Shown here one piece after another: positions 14,060 through 22,933 of a stretch of DNA of 64,000 bases. The DNA is from Sandarakinorhabdus sp. AAP62 (GTDB lineage: Bacteria > Pseudomonadota > Alphaproteobacteria > Sphingomonadales > Sphingomonadaceae), in the NCBI RefSeq assembly GCF_000331225.1, contig NZ_ANFY01000006.1, forward strand, positions 62,001-126,000. The letters are read 5' to 3'. Under the pieces are notes generated by a model. It worked only from the letters and a program-made list of their open reading frames with translations, searched no databases and was not told the origin of the DNA. The position numbers and the translations under genes are program-made. Positions within the stretch are counted from its first letter, which is position 1; each line of letters begins with the position of its first letter.

Positions 14060-15184
14060 TTGACCTCAGCATGGACGCACGAGCATGTTTCCCGCATCGA
14101 GGGGCAGGATTTTCCCGCTGTCCGCTTGATTGGGGAACGCCAGGCTCGCCCTCTCCTTCCCGGCATCCTGCTGTGGGACATGTGGCCCGTGCAGCAGACG
14201 GACGGCAGCATCGCCGACATTGCTGCAGGCTCGCTGTGGATGGCGCTGGCCGCGCCCGACCGGTCGGATCCGGCCCGGCGCCATTTCGAAGCGCGCATCC
14301 GGCTGCTGCATCTGGCGGGCGAGCAATGGCGCGATCTGGGCTGGGCTCTACCCGATACCGATTATCCGTTCGAGCGTGAATGGGCCGGAACCGCCGTGCT
14401 GAAGGGCCGGATGGTTTCCCTGTACTTCACTGCCGCCGGCTTGGCCGATCAGCCCGGCGGCTATCAGCAGCGCCTGTTCGAAGTGCATGGCCATTTGCAG
14501 GCCGACGGGCAGATCAGCGACTGGGGACCCCTGCGGGAATCGGTGGCCAACACTGGCGACCATTATGATCTGGCCGATCAGCAGGAAGGCGAGCCCGGCA
14601 AGATCACCGCCTTTCGCGATCCCGCCTTCTTCCGCGATCCGGCTGACGGGCAGGAATATCTGGTGTTCACGGCCTCTCTGGCCGGTGCGACGTCGGCCTA
14701 TAATGGCGCGGTCGGCATTGCCCGCCGCCGGGGCGCGGACAGCTGGGAATTGCTGCCGCCGCTGCTGCAGGCCGACGGCGTCAACAAGGAACTGGAACGT
14801 GCGCACATGGTGGCGCGCGATGGGCGTTACTATCTGTTCTGGGTGACCCAGGCGAGCACCTTCAACCCGGAAGGGCCAGTGGGTCCAACAGGGCTTTACG
14901 GTATGGTGTCCGATCGGCTTTTCGGTGATTATGCACCGATCAACGGCAGTGGGCTGGTGCTGGCCAATCCGCGCGCCGAACCGTCGCAAACCTATAGCTG
15001 GCATGTCACAAGGGAGCTGCTGGTGAGCAGCTTTGTCGATCATTGGGGCCTGAACGGGCGCAGCCTGGCGGATGATCCCGGGCTTGCCGCCGCCAGCTTT
15101 GGCGGCACCCCGGCGCCATTTGTCCGGCTGGTGCTGGATGGCCAGCGCGCCAGCCTGGGCAGCGATGCGGCCCATGTCGGCTGA
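14060..15184 (+). CDS. GH68 fructosyltransferase (levansucrase/inulosucrase or sucrose hydrolase)
   Basis: Cleaves sucrose through a fructosyl-enzyme intermediate, releasing glucose and passing fructose to water or a fructan. The 374-aa protein has all three GH68 catalytic elements: nucleophile Asp40 in LLWDMWPVQ, stabiliser Asp187 in FRDP and acid/base Glu246 in ELERAH. It is short for the family and has no signal peptide, so it is either cytoplasmic or exported unconventionally, as described for the leaderless Zymomonas enzymes. The start is uncertain: TTG at 14060 has AGGGA about 10 bp upstream; TTG at 14024 is the alternative. First gene of an overlapping operon with fructokinase and halogenase, under a LacI-type operator. 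Confidence 0.88.
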   Translation: MTSAWTHEHVSRIEGQDFPAVRLIGERQARPLLPGILLWDMWPVQQTDGSIADIAAGSLWMALAAPDRSDPARRHFEARIRLLHLAGEQWRDLGWALPDTDYPFEREWAGTAVLKGRMVSLYFTAAGLADQPGGYQQRLFEVHGHLQADGQISDWGPLRESVANTGDHYDLADQQEGEPGKITAFRDPAFFRDPADGQEYLVFTASLAGATSAYNGAVGIARRRGADSWELLPPLLQADGVNKELERAHMVARDGRYYLFWVTQASTFNPEGPVGPTGLYGMVSDRLFGDYAPINGSGLVLANPRAEPSQTYSWHVTRELLVSSFVDHWGLNGRSLADDPGLAAASFGGTPAPFVRLVLDGQRASLGSDAAHVG

Positions 15185-16064
15185 TCCGTCAACCATGTTT
15201 GGCGCTGTCGAAGCCGGCGGCACGAAATTCGTGCTGGCAGTCGGCCATGGCCATGATGCGATTGTGGCGCAAACCCAGATCCCGACGACGACGCCGGCCG
15301 AAACGCTGGCGCGCGCCATCGGGTGGTTCCAGCAGCAGGGCGCGGTCGCAGCCCTGGGCATCGCCTCGTTCGGGCCGGTCGATCTCGATCCGGCCTCGCC
15401 AAGCTGGGGCCATGTCACCGACACGCCCAAGGCGGGCTGGAGCCAGACCAATGTGGCGGCCCGTCTTGGCGATGCGATTGGCTGCCCGGTTGGGTTTGAT
15501 ACGGATGTGAACGGGGCGGCGATCGGCGAATATCTGCACGGCGCGGCGCGCGGCTGCGATGTCGCCATCTATGTGACGGTTGGCACCGGCATTGGCGGCG
15601 GCGCGGTGATCGGCGGCCATACGGTGAAGGGCGTGCGCCATCCCGAAATGGGCCATGTCATGCTGCAGCGCCATCCGCAGGACCGGGATTTTGCCGGCGC
15701 CTGCCCGGTGCATGGCGATTGCCTCGAAGGCCTGGCCTCGGGCCCGGCGATCAAGGCGCGCTGGGGCGCGTCGCTGTCGGAACTGCCCGCCGATCATGTC
15801 GCGCACGATGTGATCGCCGATTATCTGGCGCAATTCTGCCAGACGCTGATTGCGCTCTATTCCCCGCAGCGCATCATCATGGGCGGCGGGGTGATGCAGA
15901 CCAGCGGGCTGCTGGACAGGGTGCGGGACAAGGCCAGCGCGCGGGCCGGGCGCTATTTCGGCGTCGATGCCAGCACGATCATCATGCCGCCTGGCCTCGG
16001 GACCGGGGCCGGCATTGCCGGCGCCTTCGCACTGGCCGGAAGGGCCCTGCATGGCGAACGCTGA
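15174..16064 (+). CDS. ROK-family fructokinase
   Basis: Phosphorylates fructose released from sucrose. The 296-aa protein begins with GAVEAGGTKFVLAV (ATP phosphate-binding loop of the BsFRK-like ROK subgroup), has the substrate loop VTVGTGIGGGAVIGG with catalytic Asp in FDTDVNGAAIGE, and a zinc site made by His/Cys/His/Cys in HPEMGH and CPVHGDCLEG. The ATG at 15174 overlaps the GH68 stop by 11 bp; a second ATG at 15195 is possible. Position between a sucrose-cleaving enzyme and the halogenase, with overlapping ends, ties it to sucrose or fructan use rather than general glucose phosphorylation. Confidence 0.9.
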   Translation: MSADPSTMFGAVEAGGTKFVLAVGHGHDAIVAQTQIPTTTPAETLARAIGWFQQQGAVAALGIASFGPVDLDPASPSWGHVTDTPKAGWSQTNVAARLGDAIGCPVGFDTDVNGAAIGEYLHGAARGCDVAIYVTVGTGIGGGAVIGGHTVKGVRHPEMGHVMLQRHPQDRDFAGACPVHGDCLEGLASGPAIKARWGASLSELPADHVAHDVIADYLAQFCQTLIALYSPQRIIMGGGVMQTSGLLDRVRDKASARAGRYFGVDASTIIMPPGLGTGAGIAGAFALAGRALHGER

Positions 16065-17589
16065 CGCCATGACCATCGTCATTGTCGGCGGCGGCACGGC
16101 GGGCTGGCTGACAGCGGCGTTCCTGCAGAACCAGTTGCCGCACACGCTGAACCGCCCGGTGGCGATCACCGTGATCGAAGCAGACGACATTCCAACCGTG
16201 GGCGTGGGCGAGGCCACCATCCCGTCGATCCGCCAGACGCTGGCCGCCTGCGGAATCGAGGAACATCTGTTCCTGAAACACTGCGGCGCCACCTTCAAGC
16301 AGGGCATCAAATTCATCAACTGGCGTGACGATCCCGGGACGCACGGCACCAACCATTATTTCCACCCCTTTGGCGATCAGATCATGGTCGCGGGGCGCGA
16401 TGCGACCTGGCAATGGCTGCAACTGCCGCCGGCCGAACGCGGCGCCTATGCCGAGCGATTTTCCGTGCAGGCCGAAATTGCCCGCAGCGGCCGGGCACCG
16501 AAGAATTTCACCGACAAGCCTTATGATGGCGCGCTCGCCTATGCCTATCATCTCGATGCCGGCAAGCTGGCGCAGTTTCTGAAAACGCTGAGCAAGGCGC
16601 GCGGCGTGTGCCACAAGCTGGGCAAGGTGATGGCCATCGAACGCGATGCTGACATCATCACTGGCCTGCAACTGGACGACGGCGAGCGGGTCGCGGCCGA
16701 TCTGTTCATCGATTGCACCGGCTTTGCCGCCCGGCTGATCAATTCCGACCGGCAGAACCGTTTCAACAGCCTGTCGGGCACCCTGTTCGTTGATCGCGCC
16801 GTGGTGACACGGGTGGAAAATGCCAGCCTTGCCGACGTGATTGGCTATACCAAATCGACCGCGCATAGCGCCGGCTGGATCTGGGATATCGCGCTGCAGG
16901 ACCGGCGCGGCGTCGGCCATGTCTACAGCTCGCGCCATATCGATGATGATGCCGCCAGGGCGGAGTTGGCCGCCTATGTGCAGCAGCCGGTCGAGACACT
17001 GGAAACGCGCCGGCTCGACATGCGCATCGGCTATCATGATCAGCAATGGCGCGGCAATTGCGTGGCGATCGGCCTGTCCAGCGGCTTTCTCGAGCCGCTG
17101 GAATCAACCGGCATCTATCTGATCGAAATGGCCAATTGGGCGCTGCTGGAATTTGTGCCGCGCTATCTGGCCGGGGCTTCGCCGCAGGCCGGCTACAATC
17201 GCATCCTGCACAATCATTATGACAATATCGCCGATTTCCTGAAGCTGCACTATTGCCTGTCCAACCGCCGCGACACGGATTTCTGGCGCGACAATTGCCG
17301 CACGGAAACCATCCCGGCCACGCTGCAGGCCAATCTGGCGGCGTGGCGGTCGGCGGTGCCCAGCGTCTATGATTTCCACAGCACCACCCAGTGTTTTTCG
17401 GCGACGAACTACAAGTTCGTCCTCTACGGCATGGGCTGGGGCGCAAGCGGCGCGCAGGCGGCGGAAGCGAACCCGCAGATCAGCACCATGATGCACGAAC
17501 TGGCCCAGCGCCGCGCAAAGCTGCGCGATTTCGTGCTGCGCGACACGGTGCCCAACGCCGCCTATTTCGCAGCGCTTCAAAAGCTCTAG
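16051..17589 (+). CDS. Tryptophan halogenase-like flavin-dependent halogenase
   Basis: 512-aa FAD enzyme of the PrnA/RebH superfamily. It keeps the FAD motif GGGTAGW at residues 13-19, the VGVGEATIPSI segment, the lysine that forms the hypohalous acid adduct (Lys83 in TFKQGIKF), the WxWxI sequence at 276-280 that suppresses monooxygenation, and the active-site Glu351 in PLESTGIYL. On these residues it should be a working halogenase, but the substrate is unknown. The ATG at 16051 overlaps the fructokinase end by 14 bp. Genes of this subgroup often sit next to TonB receptors and sugar genes in sphingomonads, xanthomonads and caulobacters, with no settled role. Confidence 0.88.
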   Translation: MANADAMTIVIVGGGTAGWLTAAFLQNQLPHTLNRPVAITVIEADDIPTVGVGEATIPSIRQTLAACGIEEHLFLKHCGATFKQGIKFINWRDDPGTHGTNHYFHPFGDQIMVAGRDATWQWLQLPPAERGAYAERFSVQAEIARSGRAPKNFTDKPYDGALAYAYHLDAGKLAQFLKTLSKARGVCHKLGKVMAIERDADIITGLQLDDGERVAADLFIDCTGFAARLINSDRQNRFNSLSGTLFVDRAVVTRVENASLADVIGYTKSTAHSAGWIWDIALQDRRGVGHVYSSRHIDDDAARAELAAYVQQPVETLETRRLDMRIGYHDQQWRGNCVAIGLSSGFLEPLESTGIYLIEMANWALLEFVPRYLAGASPQAGYNRILHNHYDNIADFLKLHYCLSNRRDTDFWRDNCRTETIPATLQANLAAWRSAVPSVYDFHSTTQCFSATNYKFVLYGMGWGASGAQAAEANPQISTMMHELAQRRAKLRDFVLRDTVPNAAYFAALQKL

Positions 17590-17628
17590 GCCTTCGCTGG
17601 CTGGCGTCAGGCAGCGGCAATGACGGTC

Positions 17629-17664
17629 AAAAAAAATGGCGCCCGCGGTCCGCGAGCGCCATTT
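17629..17664. terminator. Bidirectional intrinsic terminator between halogenase and TonB receptor
   Basis: A long inverted repeat, arms AAATGGCGC (17634-17642) and GCGCCATTT (17656-17664) with an inner GCGG/CCGC stem, lies between the convergent stops. A run of eight A on the left gives the U-tract for minus-strand transcripts, and ATTTCT on the right serves the plus strand. Confidence 0.8.
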
Positions 17665-17681
17665 CTCCGGTTGCGACCCGT

Positions 17682-20144
17682 TCAGAAGGTGAAGCGGATA
17701 TTGGCGGCCATGGTGCGACCCATGATGGACCGCCCGATGGTCACCGTGTTGGGCGCTCCGGCGAACAGGGATTCGCGCCCGTCATTCGCCGATTCCGTGA
17801 TCCCCGCCTTGTCGAACAGGTTGTTCACGTTGAGCGAGAATTCCAGATTGTCGGTGATGTTCACCGCCCCGGTCAGATGGACCACCGAATAGCCCTTCTG
17901 GGTGAGCGTGTTGGCATCATTGGCAAAGCTGTCGCCAGTGCCGATCCAGCTCGCCGACAGGCGCACCCGGTCGAAGTTGAGGCTGGGCGTGACGGCCCAG
18001 ATCAGCCTGGCCTGGCGTTGCGGCCGGTTGCCGATCAGCGCGTTGTTCACGACATTGGCGGAATTGCGCGCATCGGAAATCTCGGCATCGGTATAGGTGG
18101 CCGTGGCATAGAGATTGAACACGCCGCTCTTGTAATAGGCTTCGAGCTCAAGGCCCTTGGCTTCATATTTGCGGATCTGCCCGGTCGGCGGCGTGATGGT
18201 GATGTTGGATTCCTCGGTTTCCGACAGGAACAGCGTGCCGTAGAGATCGAGTTCGCCGCCGCCCAGCTTCAGATTCTGCGCCTTGAAGCCGATTTCATAC
18301 TGCTTGACCTTGTCGACATAGGCGCCTTCCGCACCGGCCAAAAGGCCGCCGCTCGCATCGCGCACGCCGAAATCGAGCGCGCGGTCGAAGTTGAAGGAAG
18401 CACCGCTCGAGGCGCGGCCGAACACCGAGAGATTGTCGCCAATCAGATAGTTGGCGCCAATGGACCAGGCGAAATTATCGGCCCTCAGATTGGCGCGGGC
18501 ATCCACCACGCCGGTGTTCAGCGAAACCGTGGCTTCCGAACCGGTGATCCGGCCATCGCCATTGACATCGAACGGCGCGCCGGCGCCCGCGGTGCGCACA
18601 CCGTTCTGGCGCATGAAGTCATAGCGCATGCTGGCGTCAAGACTGAGATTGCCGGTCTTCACGGCGACCGCGGCGAAGGGCGAACTGGTTTCGGCTTCGA
18701 GGTCGTAATTGCGGTTCGACCCATCCCAGCCAAAGGCCTGGTTGACGCCGGCGATCCCGTTGATCGAACCCGGCACGTTGATCAGCGCGGCATTGTTCTC
18801 GGTGGTGGTGACCAGCCGCGTCCAGTGCCAATCCTGCTTGAAATTCTGATGCATGAAGAAGTGACCGACAGCCAGATCGACCGTGGTGTCACCGCCCGCC
18901 TCGAAGGTCTTGGAGAGGCGCACGTCGTTGGCAAAGTTGCTCAGATCATCAAGATTGACGTCGAACACCGCAACTTCGGAGGCAAAGCCGTTGGGCAGAT
19001 TGGCCGCCGTCACCGCCGCGCCGGCCTGCGGACCATTGAAATAGGTCGATCCGGCGAGCGACGCCGCATTCAGGGCGCCATAGGTGAAGAAGCCGAGGAA
19101 TTCGCCCGAGATATCCTGATAACGGGTCTTGGTCTGCAGTTCGATGCCGCTGCCAAGATCGAACTTGGTTTCGAGGCCGATCGAGCGGACCTTGTGGTTC
19201 AGGCCGTCGGCCACATCATAGGGTTCCAGCTGATTGCGGCCATTCACGGCCAGGCCGTTGCGGGTGAAGGGGCTGTACAGGCTGTGATTGGCGGCGCTGA
19301 AACCGCCCAGGCTGGTGCCGACCACGCCGCTGTTGGCATCGCCGGTGCGCGAAACCAATTGCGGGAAATAGGCCTGTTCCTTCTTGTCGATGATCTTGCC
19401 GATCACGCGGACATAGCCGGCATCGAATTCCTTGGTGAGGCTCAGGCGGATCTGGCCGCCCGAAACCGGGCTGTAGCCGGAATTGCGGAAATCGCCGCCC
19501 TGCTGGAAATGGCCGCCGAGGTGGAAATAGAGATCGTCCGCCAGACGGGCGCCATATTCGGCATCAACGCGATAATCCCGATAATCGACCCCGGCCCGGA
19601 AGGCGACCGAGCCGCCCTCGGTCTTGCCGGTCTTGCCGATCAGGTTGATGATGCCGCCGGGGCCGTTGGTGGTGAGCGTGGAGGCGGTGCCGCCGCGCAC
19701 GGATTCCACCCGGGCCAGCGTGGCATCGGCCTTGAAGAAGCCATCGGCCGGCGCAAACAGATGATCGCCGAACAGCAGGATGGGCAGGCCATCTTCCTGC
19801 ATGGAAAGGAACTTGGCGCCGCCGGTCGAGATCGGAATGCCGCGCACGTTGATGTTGGAGTTGCCGCCGCCCGAGGAGCTTTCCGAACGGATGCCCGGCA
19901 GCTGGCGGAAGACTTCGGCGAGGTTGGTCGGGTTGGTGGCGGCGATGGCCTCGGCACCAAGCGAGGAGACCGAGATGGAGGAATCGATCTTGTTCTGCCC
20001 GGCCGAGGACACCACGCCGGTGACGACAATCTCGATGTCTTCCGCGCCCGTGTCAGCCGCTTCGGCGACCTGCGCCTGCGCGCTCGCACCCAGGAAGCCA
20101 GTCGTTGCAACCGTTGCCAACAAGACGCGACGGATCAGTTTCAT
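17682..20144 (-). CDS. TonB-dependent receptor, probably for sucrose or fructo-oligosaccharides
   Basis: 820-aa outer-membrane receptor. The N-terminus MKLIRRVLLATVATTGFLGASAQAQ is a signal peptide, followed by IEIVVTG (start of the plug), the plug motif around LAEVFRQLPGIRSESSSGGG and VESVRGGTASTL, a large 22-strand barrel, and a C-terminal aromatic residue (IRFTF) as the assembly signal. Context decides the proposed ligand: it is between the fructosyltransferase operon and the LacI/permease genes and has two LacI-like palindromes in its upstream region. Comparable receptors accompany sucrose loci in Xanthomonas. Ligand is inference; the receptor class is certain. Confidence 0.93.
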   Translation of the reverse strand: MKLIRRVLLATVATTGFLGASAQAQVAEAADTGAEDIEIVVTGVVSSAGQNKIDSSISVSSLGAEAIAATNPTNLAEVFRQLPGIRSESSSGGGNSNINVRGIPISTGGAKFLSMQEDGLPILLFGDHLFAPADGFFKADATLARVESVRGGTASTLTTNGPGGIINLIGKTGKTEGGSVAFRAGVDYRDYRVDAEYGARLADDLYFHLGGHFQQGGDFRNSGYSPVSGGQIRLSLTKEFDAGYVRVIGKIIDKKEQAYFPQLVSRTGDANSGVVGTSLGGFSAANHSLYSPFTRNGLAVNGRNQLEPYDVADGLNHKVRSIGLETKFDLGSGIELQTKTRYQDISGEFLGFFTYGALNAASLAGSTYFNGPQAGAAVTAANLPNGFASEVAVFDVNLDDLSNFANDVRLSKTFEAGGDTTVDLAVGHFFMHQNFKQDWHWTRLVTTTENNAALINVPGSINGIAGVNQAFGWDGSNRNYDLEAETSSPFAAVAVKTGNLSLDASMRYDFMRQNGVRTAGAGAPFDVNGDGRITGSEATVSLNTGVVDARANLRADNFAWSIGANYLIGDNLSVFGRASSGASFNFDRALDFGVRDASGGLLAGAEGAYVDKVKQYEIGFKAQNLKLGGGELDLYGTLFLSETEESNITITPPTGQIRKYEAKGLELEAYYKSGVFNLYATATYTDAEISDARNSANVVNNALIGNRPQRQARLIWAVTPSLNFDRVRLSASWIGTGDSFANDANTLTQKGYSVVHLTGAVNITDNLEFSLNVNNLFDKAGITESANDGRESLFAGAPNTVTIGRSIMGRTMAANIRFTF

Positions 20145-20217
20145 CAGTCAGTTCCTCCCCGATCGCCCTTGTGATCCGGGCGATTATTGTGTGTGCAGCC
20201 TGAGTGGTAATCGCGAA

Positions 20218-20254
20218 AACAAACGATTGCAATCAAAAAATGCAACCGATTGCA
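20218..20254. promoter_or_regulatory. Tandem LacI-type operators upstream of the TonB receptor
   Basis: Two palindromes centred 23 bp apart: AACAAACGATTGCA at 20218-20231 (two mismatches in the left arm) and TGCAACCGATTGCA at 20241-20254. About two helical turns between centres would put bound dimers on the same face. They lie 75-110 bp before the receptor start and match the sites at 13973 and 22867. Confidence 0.7.
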
Positions 20255-20378
20255 TCAACCAGGCAAGCGGCGGCTACTGCGGCTCTTTATTCTTTATATT
20301 CATGTGTTTAGGATGATCTTGCGCCCACCGGGCGGCTGCCGCCCGCGACACCACCATCCAACACGGGCGCAAGCTGTT

Positions 20379-21401
20379 TCAGCGCGGCAGGGCCGTGCCT
20401 GCGGTGCTGCCTCGAATCACCAGCCGGGTTGGCGTGAGCGTCGCCTTGACCGGCTTGCCGGCGATCTTGTCGATCAGCGCCTTGACCATGATCTCCCCGC
20501 CCAGCGCGATATTCTGATCGATGGTGGTCAACCCCGGCGAGATCATGTCGGCCTGGCCAATATTGTCATAGCCGACGATGGCGACATCTTCGGGCACGCG
20601 CCGGCCGCTGGCCTGAACCGCGTGGATGGCGGCAATGCCCAGCACGTCTGATGCGGCAAAAATGGCGTCAAACGCCGTCTTGCCGTCGCACAGTTCGAGG
20701 ATCTTGCGATAGGCTTCATGGCCATCGAACGAACATGGCACCAGCAGCGGCTCGGCGCCCTGTCCCTGCAGGGCTGACACCAGCCCTTCGTAACGCAGCT
20801 TCACTTCGGGCAGATCGATATCACCCAGGAACAGGATGCGGCGCCGGCCAATGTCGCCGAGGTGCTGGCCCGCCAGCCGTCCGCCTTCGAAATTGTCGCT
20901 GCCCACCAGCGTATAATCCGCCGCATCGATCATGCCGCCCCAGACGACAACCCGATTGGCCGCATCACCCAGCGAATTCAGCCGCTCCGTCCGCCCGGCC
21001 TGGCCGATGACGATCAGGCCATCCGCCTTGCCCGAAACCAGCAGCCGCCGTTCGGAAATCTCCGATGGGCTGTTGGGCAGGTTGATGATCAGGTCATAAT
21101 CATGCTTGGCCGCCGCCTGCGAGACGGCGCCGATCATTTCAAGAAAGAAGGGATCGGAAAGCGTCTGGTGCGAGCCCGGATAGACCGGAATGACGATGCC
21201 CAGCGTCTGGCTCGATTGCTTGCGCAGGTTGCGGGCGCGGGCGTTGATCGCATAGCCCGTTTCATGCGCGAGCTGCAGAATCTGCGCCTTTGTCTTGTCG
21301 TTGACCAGCGGACTGTCGTTCAGGGCGCGGGACACGGTCGAGATGTCGACGCCTGACAGCTTCGCAAGACCGCTCATCGTCATTCTGCCGCGATCAGCCA
21401 T
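20379..21401 (-). CDS. LacI-family transcriptional regulator of the sucrose locus
   Basis: 340-aa repressor with an N-terminal LacI helix-turn-helix (MSGLAKLSGVDISTVSRALND, about residues 9-29), the hinge region (RNLRKQSSQTLGIVIP) and a periplasmic-binding-protein-like sugar domain ending in VIRGSTAGTALPR. The ATG at 21401 has AAGGTGA about 12 bp upstream; a GTG at 21431 would add ten residues. The gene lies between the TonB receptor and the permease on the same strand. Matching palindromes upstream of the GH68 operon, the receptor and the permease make it the obvious local regulator, with sucrose or fructose as probable inducer. No copy of the site precedes its own start. Confidence 0.9.
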   Translation of the reverse strand: MADRGRMTMSGLAKLSGVDISTVSRALNDSPLVNDKTKAQILQLAHETGYAINARARNLRKQSSQTLGIVIPVYPGSHQTLSDPFFLEMIGAVSQAAAKHDYDLIINLPNSPSEISERRLLVSGKADGLIVIGQAGRTERLNSLGDAANRVVVWGGMIDAADYTLVGSDNFEGGRLAGQHLGDIGRRRILFLGDIDLPEVKLRYEGLVSALQGQGAEPLLVPCSFDGHEAYRKILELCDGKTAFDAIFAASDVLGIAAIHAVQASGRRVPEDVAIVGYDNIGQADMISPGLTTIDQNIALGGEIMVKALIDKIAGKPVKATLTPTRLVIRGSTAGTALPR

Positions 21402-21472
21402 CCGCTGTTTTTCACCTTGCATCAAACGCACCCAGGCCCGACTGGCACCCCGCCGATGCGTACAGTCACTTC

Positions 21473-22807
21473 CTAGCCACCAACCAGTTCCTGTTCAACC
21501 GGCACGCGGTGCCCGGCATTCACCAGCAGGGTTGCCAGCGCACCCATCAGCATCAGGCCGCCACCCAGCAACAGCACATTGCGCGGATCACCGCCCAGCA
21601 ACGGGCGATAGATCAGCGGCATGGTCAGGCTCTGGATCAGCATGGGGATGACGATGAACATGTTGAAAATGCCCATGTAGATGCCATTCCTCGCGGGCGG
21701 GATGCAATCGGCCAGCATCACATAGCTGTTGCCCATCATCCCGGCCCAGCCGATGCCGATGCCCAGCATCAGCACGAACAGCATCGCCGGCGTTTCGGCG
21801 CCCGGGATCAGGAACATGGCGATGCCCGACGCGGTGAGGCAGGCGGCATGGGTGAGGCGCGCGCCCAGCCTGGCCACGATCGGGATCAGCAGCAGCGCGC
21901 CAAGGAAGGCGACGAAATTGTAGAGGGCGCCGGCCTGCTGGGTGGTCAGCGTCGCTGCGCGAAAGGCGGCGCTGGTCGGGTCGCTGGTATCATGGAGTGA
22001 ACGACCAACGGCAAAGGTGACATATTGCCAATAGGCGAACATCGCATACCATTGGCAGAACATGGCCAGCGCCAGCTGCCGCATCGGCCGGGGCATGTCC
22101 CTGATGGCATCGCCAATCTCGGCCAGGGTTGCCGTCACCGTCATCGGCTGCCGGGCCAGCGCGGCCTTCTCGTCAGCGGTCAGCGGCAATTCCGGCACGC
22201 GCCAGACCGACCAGACGATGGTGGAGATGGACAGGATCGCGCCGATGATGAAGGCGATGCGCACGATCACCGGAATGCCGTTCGCGTCCAGCACATCCCT
22301 CGCCACCACGGCCGTCAGCAAGGTGGGCGCCAGATAGGACAAGGTCTGCGCCAGCCCGGTAAACGCACTCTGCGTCAGAAAACCGACCGAGCGCTGTCCA
22401 CGCGCCAGCCGATCGGCAACATAGGCACGATAGGGCTCCATGGTGATGTTGTTGCCGGCATCCAGGATCCACAACAGCGCGGCCGCAGCCCACAGGGTCG
22501 GGGAAAAGGGCATCAGGAACAGGCAGAGGCTGCAGATGATCGCGCCGATCAGGAAATAGGGGGTGCGGCGGCCATGGCGCGAGGTGGTGCGGTCGCTCAT
22601 CGCGCCGATGATGGGCTGAACAATCAGCCCGGTCATCGGCCCGGCCAGCCACAGCAGCGGCATCGAAGCCTCATCCGCCCCCAGCACGCCGTAGATCGGC
22701 CCCATATTGGCCTGCTGCAGGCCGAAGCTGAATTGCAGCCCGAAAAAGCCGACATTCATCTCGATGATTCTCGGCAGCGGCAGCAATGGCCTTGCGGCGA
22801 TGTTCAC
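21473..22807 (-). CDS. MFS/GPH-type sugar permease, sucrose transporter-like (SLC45/SUT group)
   Basis: 444-aa inner-membrane protein with twelve predicted hydrophobic segments. The loop after TM2-3 reads SDRTTSRHGRRTPYF, the conserved RxGRRxP signature of plant sucrose carriers and the Xanthomonas SuxC-type permeases, and the start EMNVGFFGLQFSFGLQQANM also fits. It would import sucrose with protons after outer-membrane uptake by the nearby TonB receptor. ATG at 22807; a LacI-like palindrome lies 60 bp upstream at 22867-22880. The gap to the lacI start is about 70 bp, so the regulator may also be read from this promoter. Confidence 0.88.
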   Translation of the reverse strand: MNIAARPLLPLPRIIEMNVGFFGLQFSFGLQQANMGPIYGVLGADEASMPLLWLAGPMTGLIVQPIIGAMSDRTTSRHGRRTPYFLIGAIICSLCLFLMPFSPTLWAAAALLWILDAGNNITMEPYRAYVADRLARGQRSVGFLTQSAFTGLAQTLSYLAPTLLTAVVARDVLDANGIPVIVRIAFIIGAILSISTIVWSVWRVPELPLTADEKAALARQPMTVTATLAEIGDAIRDMPRPMRQLALAMFCQWYAMFAYWQYVTFAVGRSLHDTSDPTSAAFRAATLTTQQAGALYNFVAFLGALLLIPIVARLGARLTHAACLTASGIAMFLIPGAETPAMLFVLMLGIGIGWAGMMGNSYVMLADCIPPARNGIYMGIFNMFIVIPMLIQSLTMPLIYRPLLGGDPRNVLLLGGGLMLMGALATLLVNAGHRVPVEQELVGG

Positions 22808-22866
22808 CTGGCAATCTTCCCCATCTCACGTGTCTTTTGCCTTGTGTGGCATGGATGCGGGTTTTT

Positions 22867-22880
22867 TGCAATCGTTTGCA
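22867..22880. promoter_or_regulatory. LacI-type operator upstream of the sucrose permease
   Basis: TGCAATCGTTTGCA, a 14-bp palindrome with intact TGCAA/TTGCA arms and central CG, 60 bp before the permease ATG. Third member of the set at 13973 and 20241. Confidence 0.72.
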
Positions 22881-22933
22881 TTCGCTGCCTGGCCATGGCT
22901 GCGCCGCTGCGCGCTGGCTGGCGCTGGCCCCGG

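Noticed and set aside
17391-20174. A 927-codon open frame on the plus strand opposite the first TonB receptor
   Set aside because: It is the antisense shadow of a high-GC gene: Gly/Ala/Ile/Arg-rich with no domain motifs, while the minus strand encodes a complete receptor with signal peptide, plug and barrel end.
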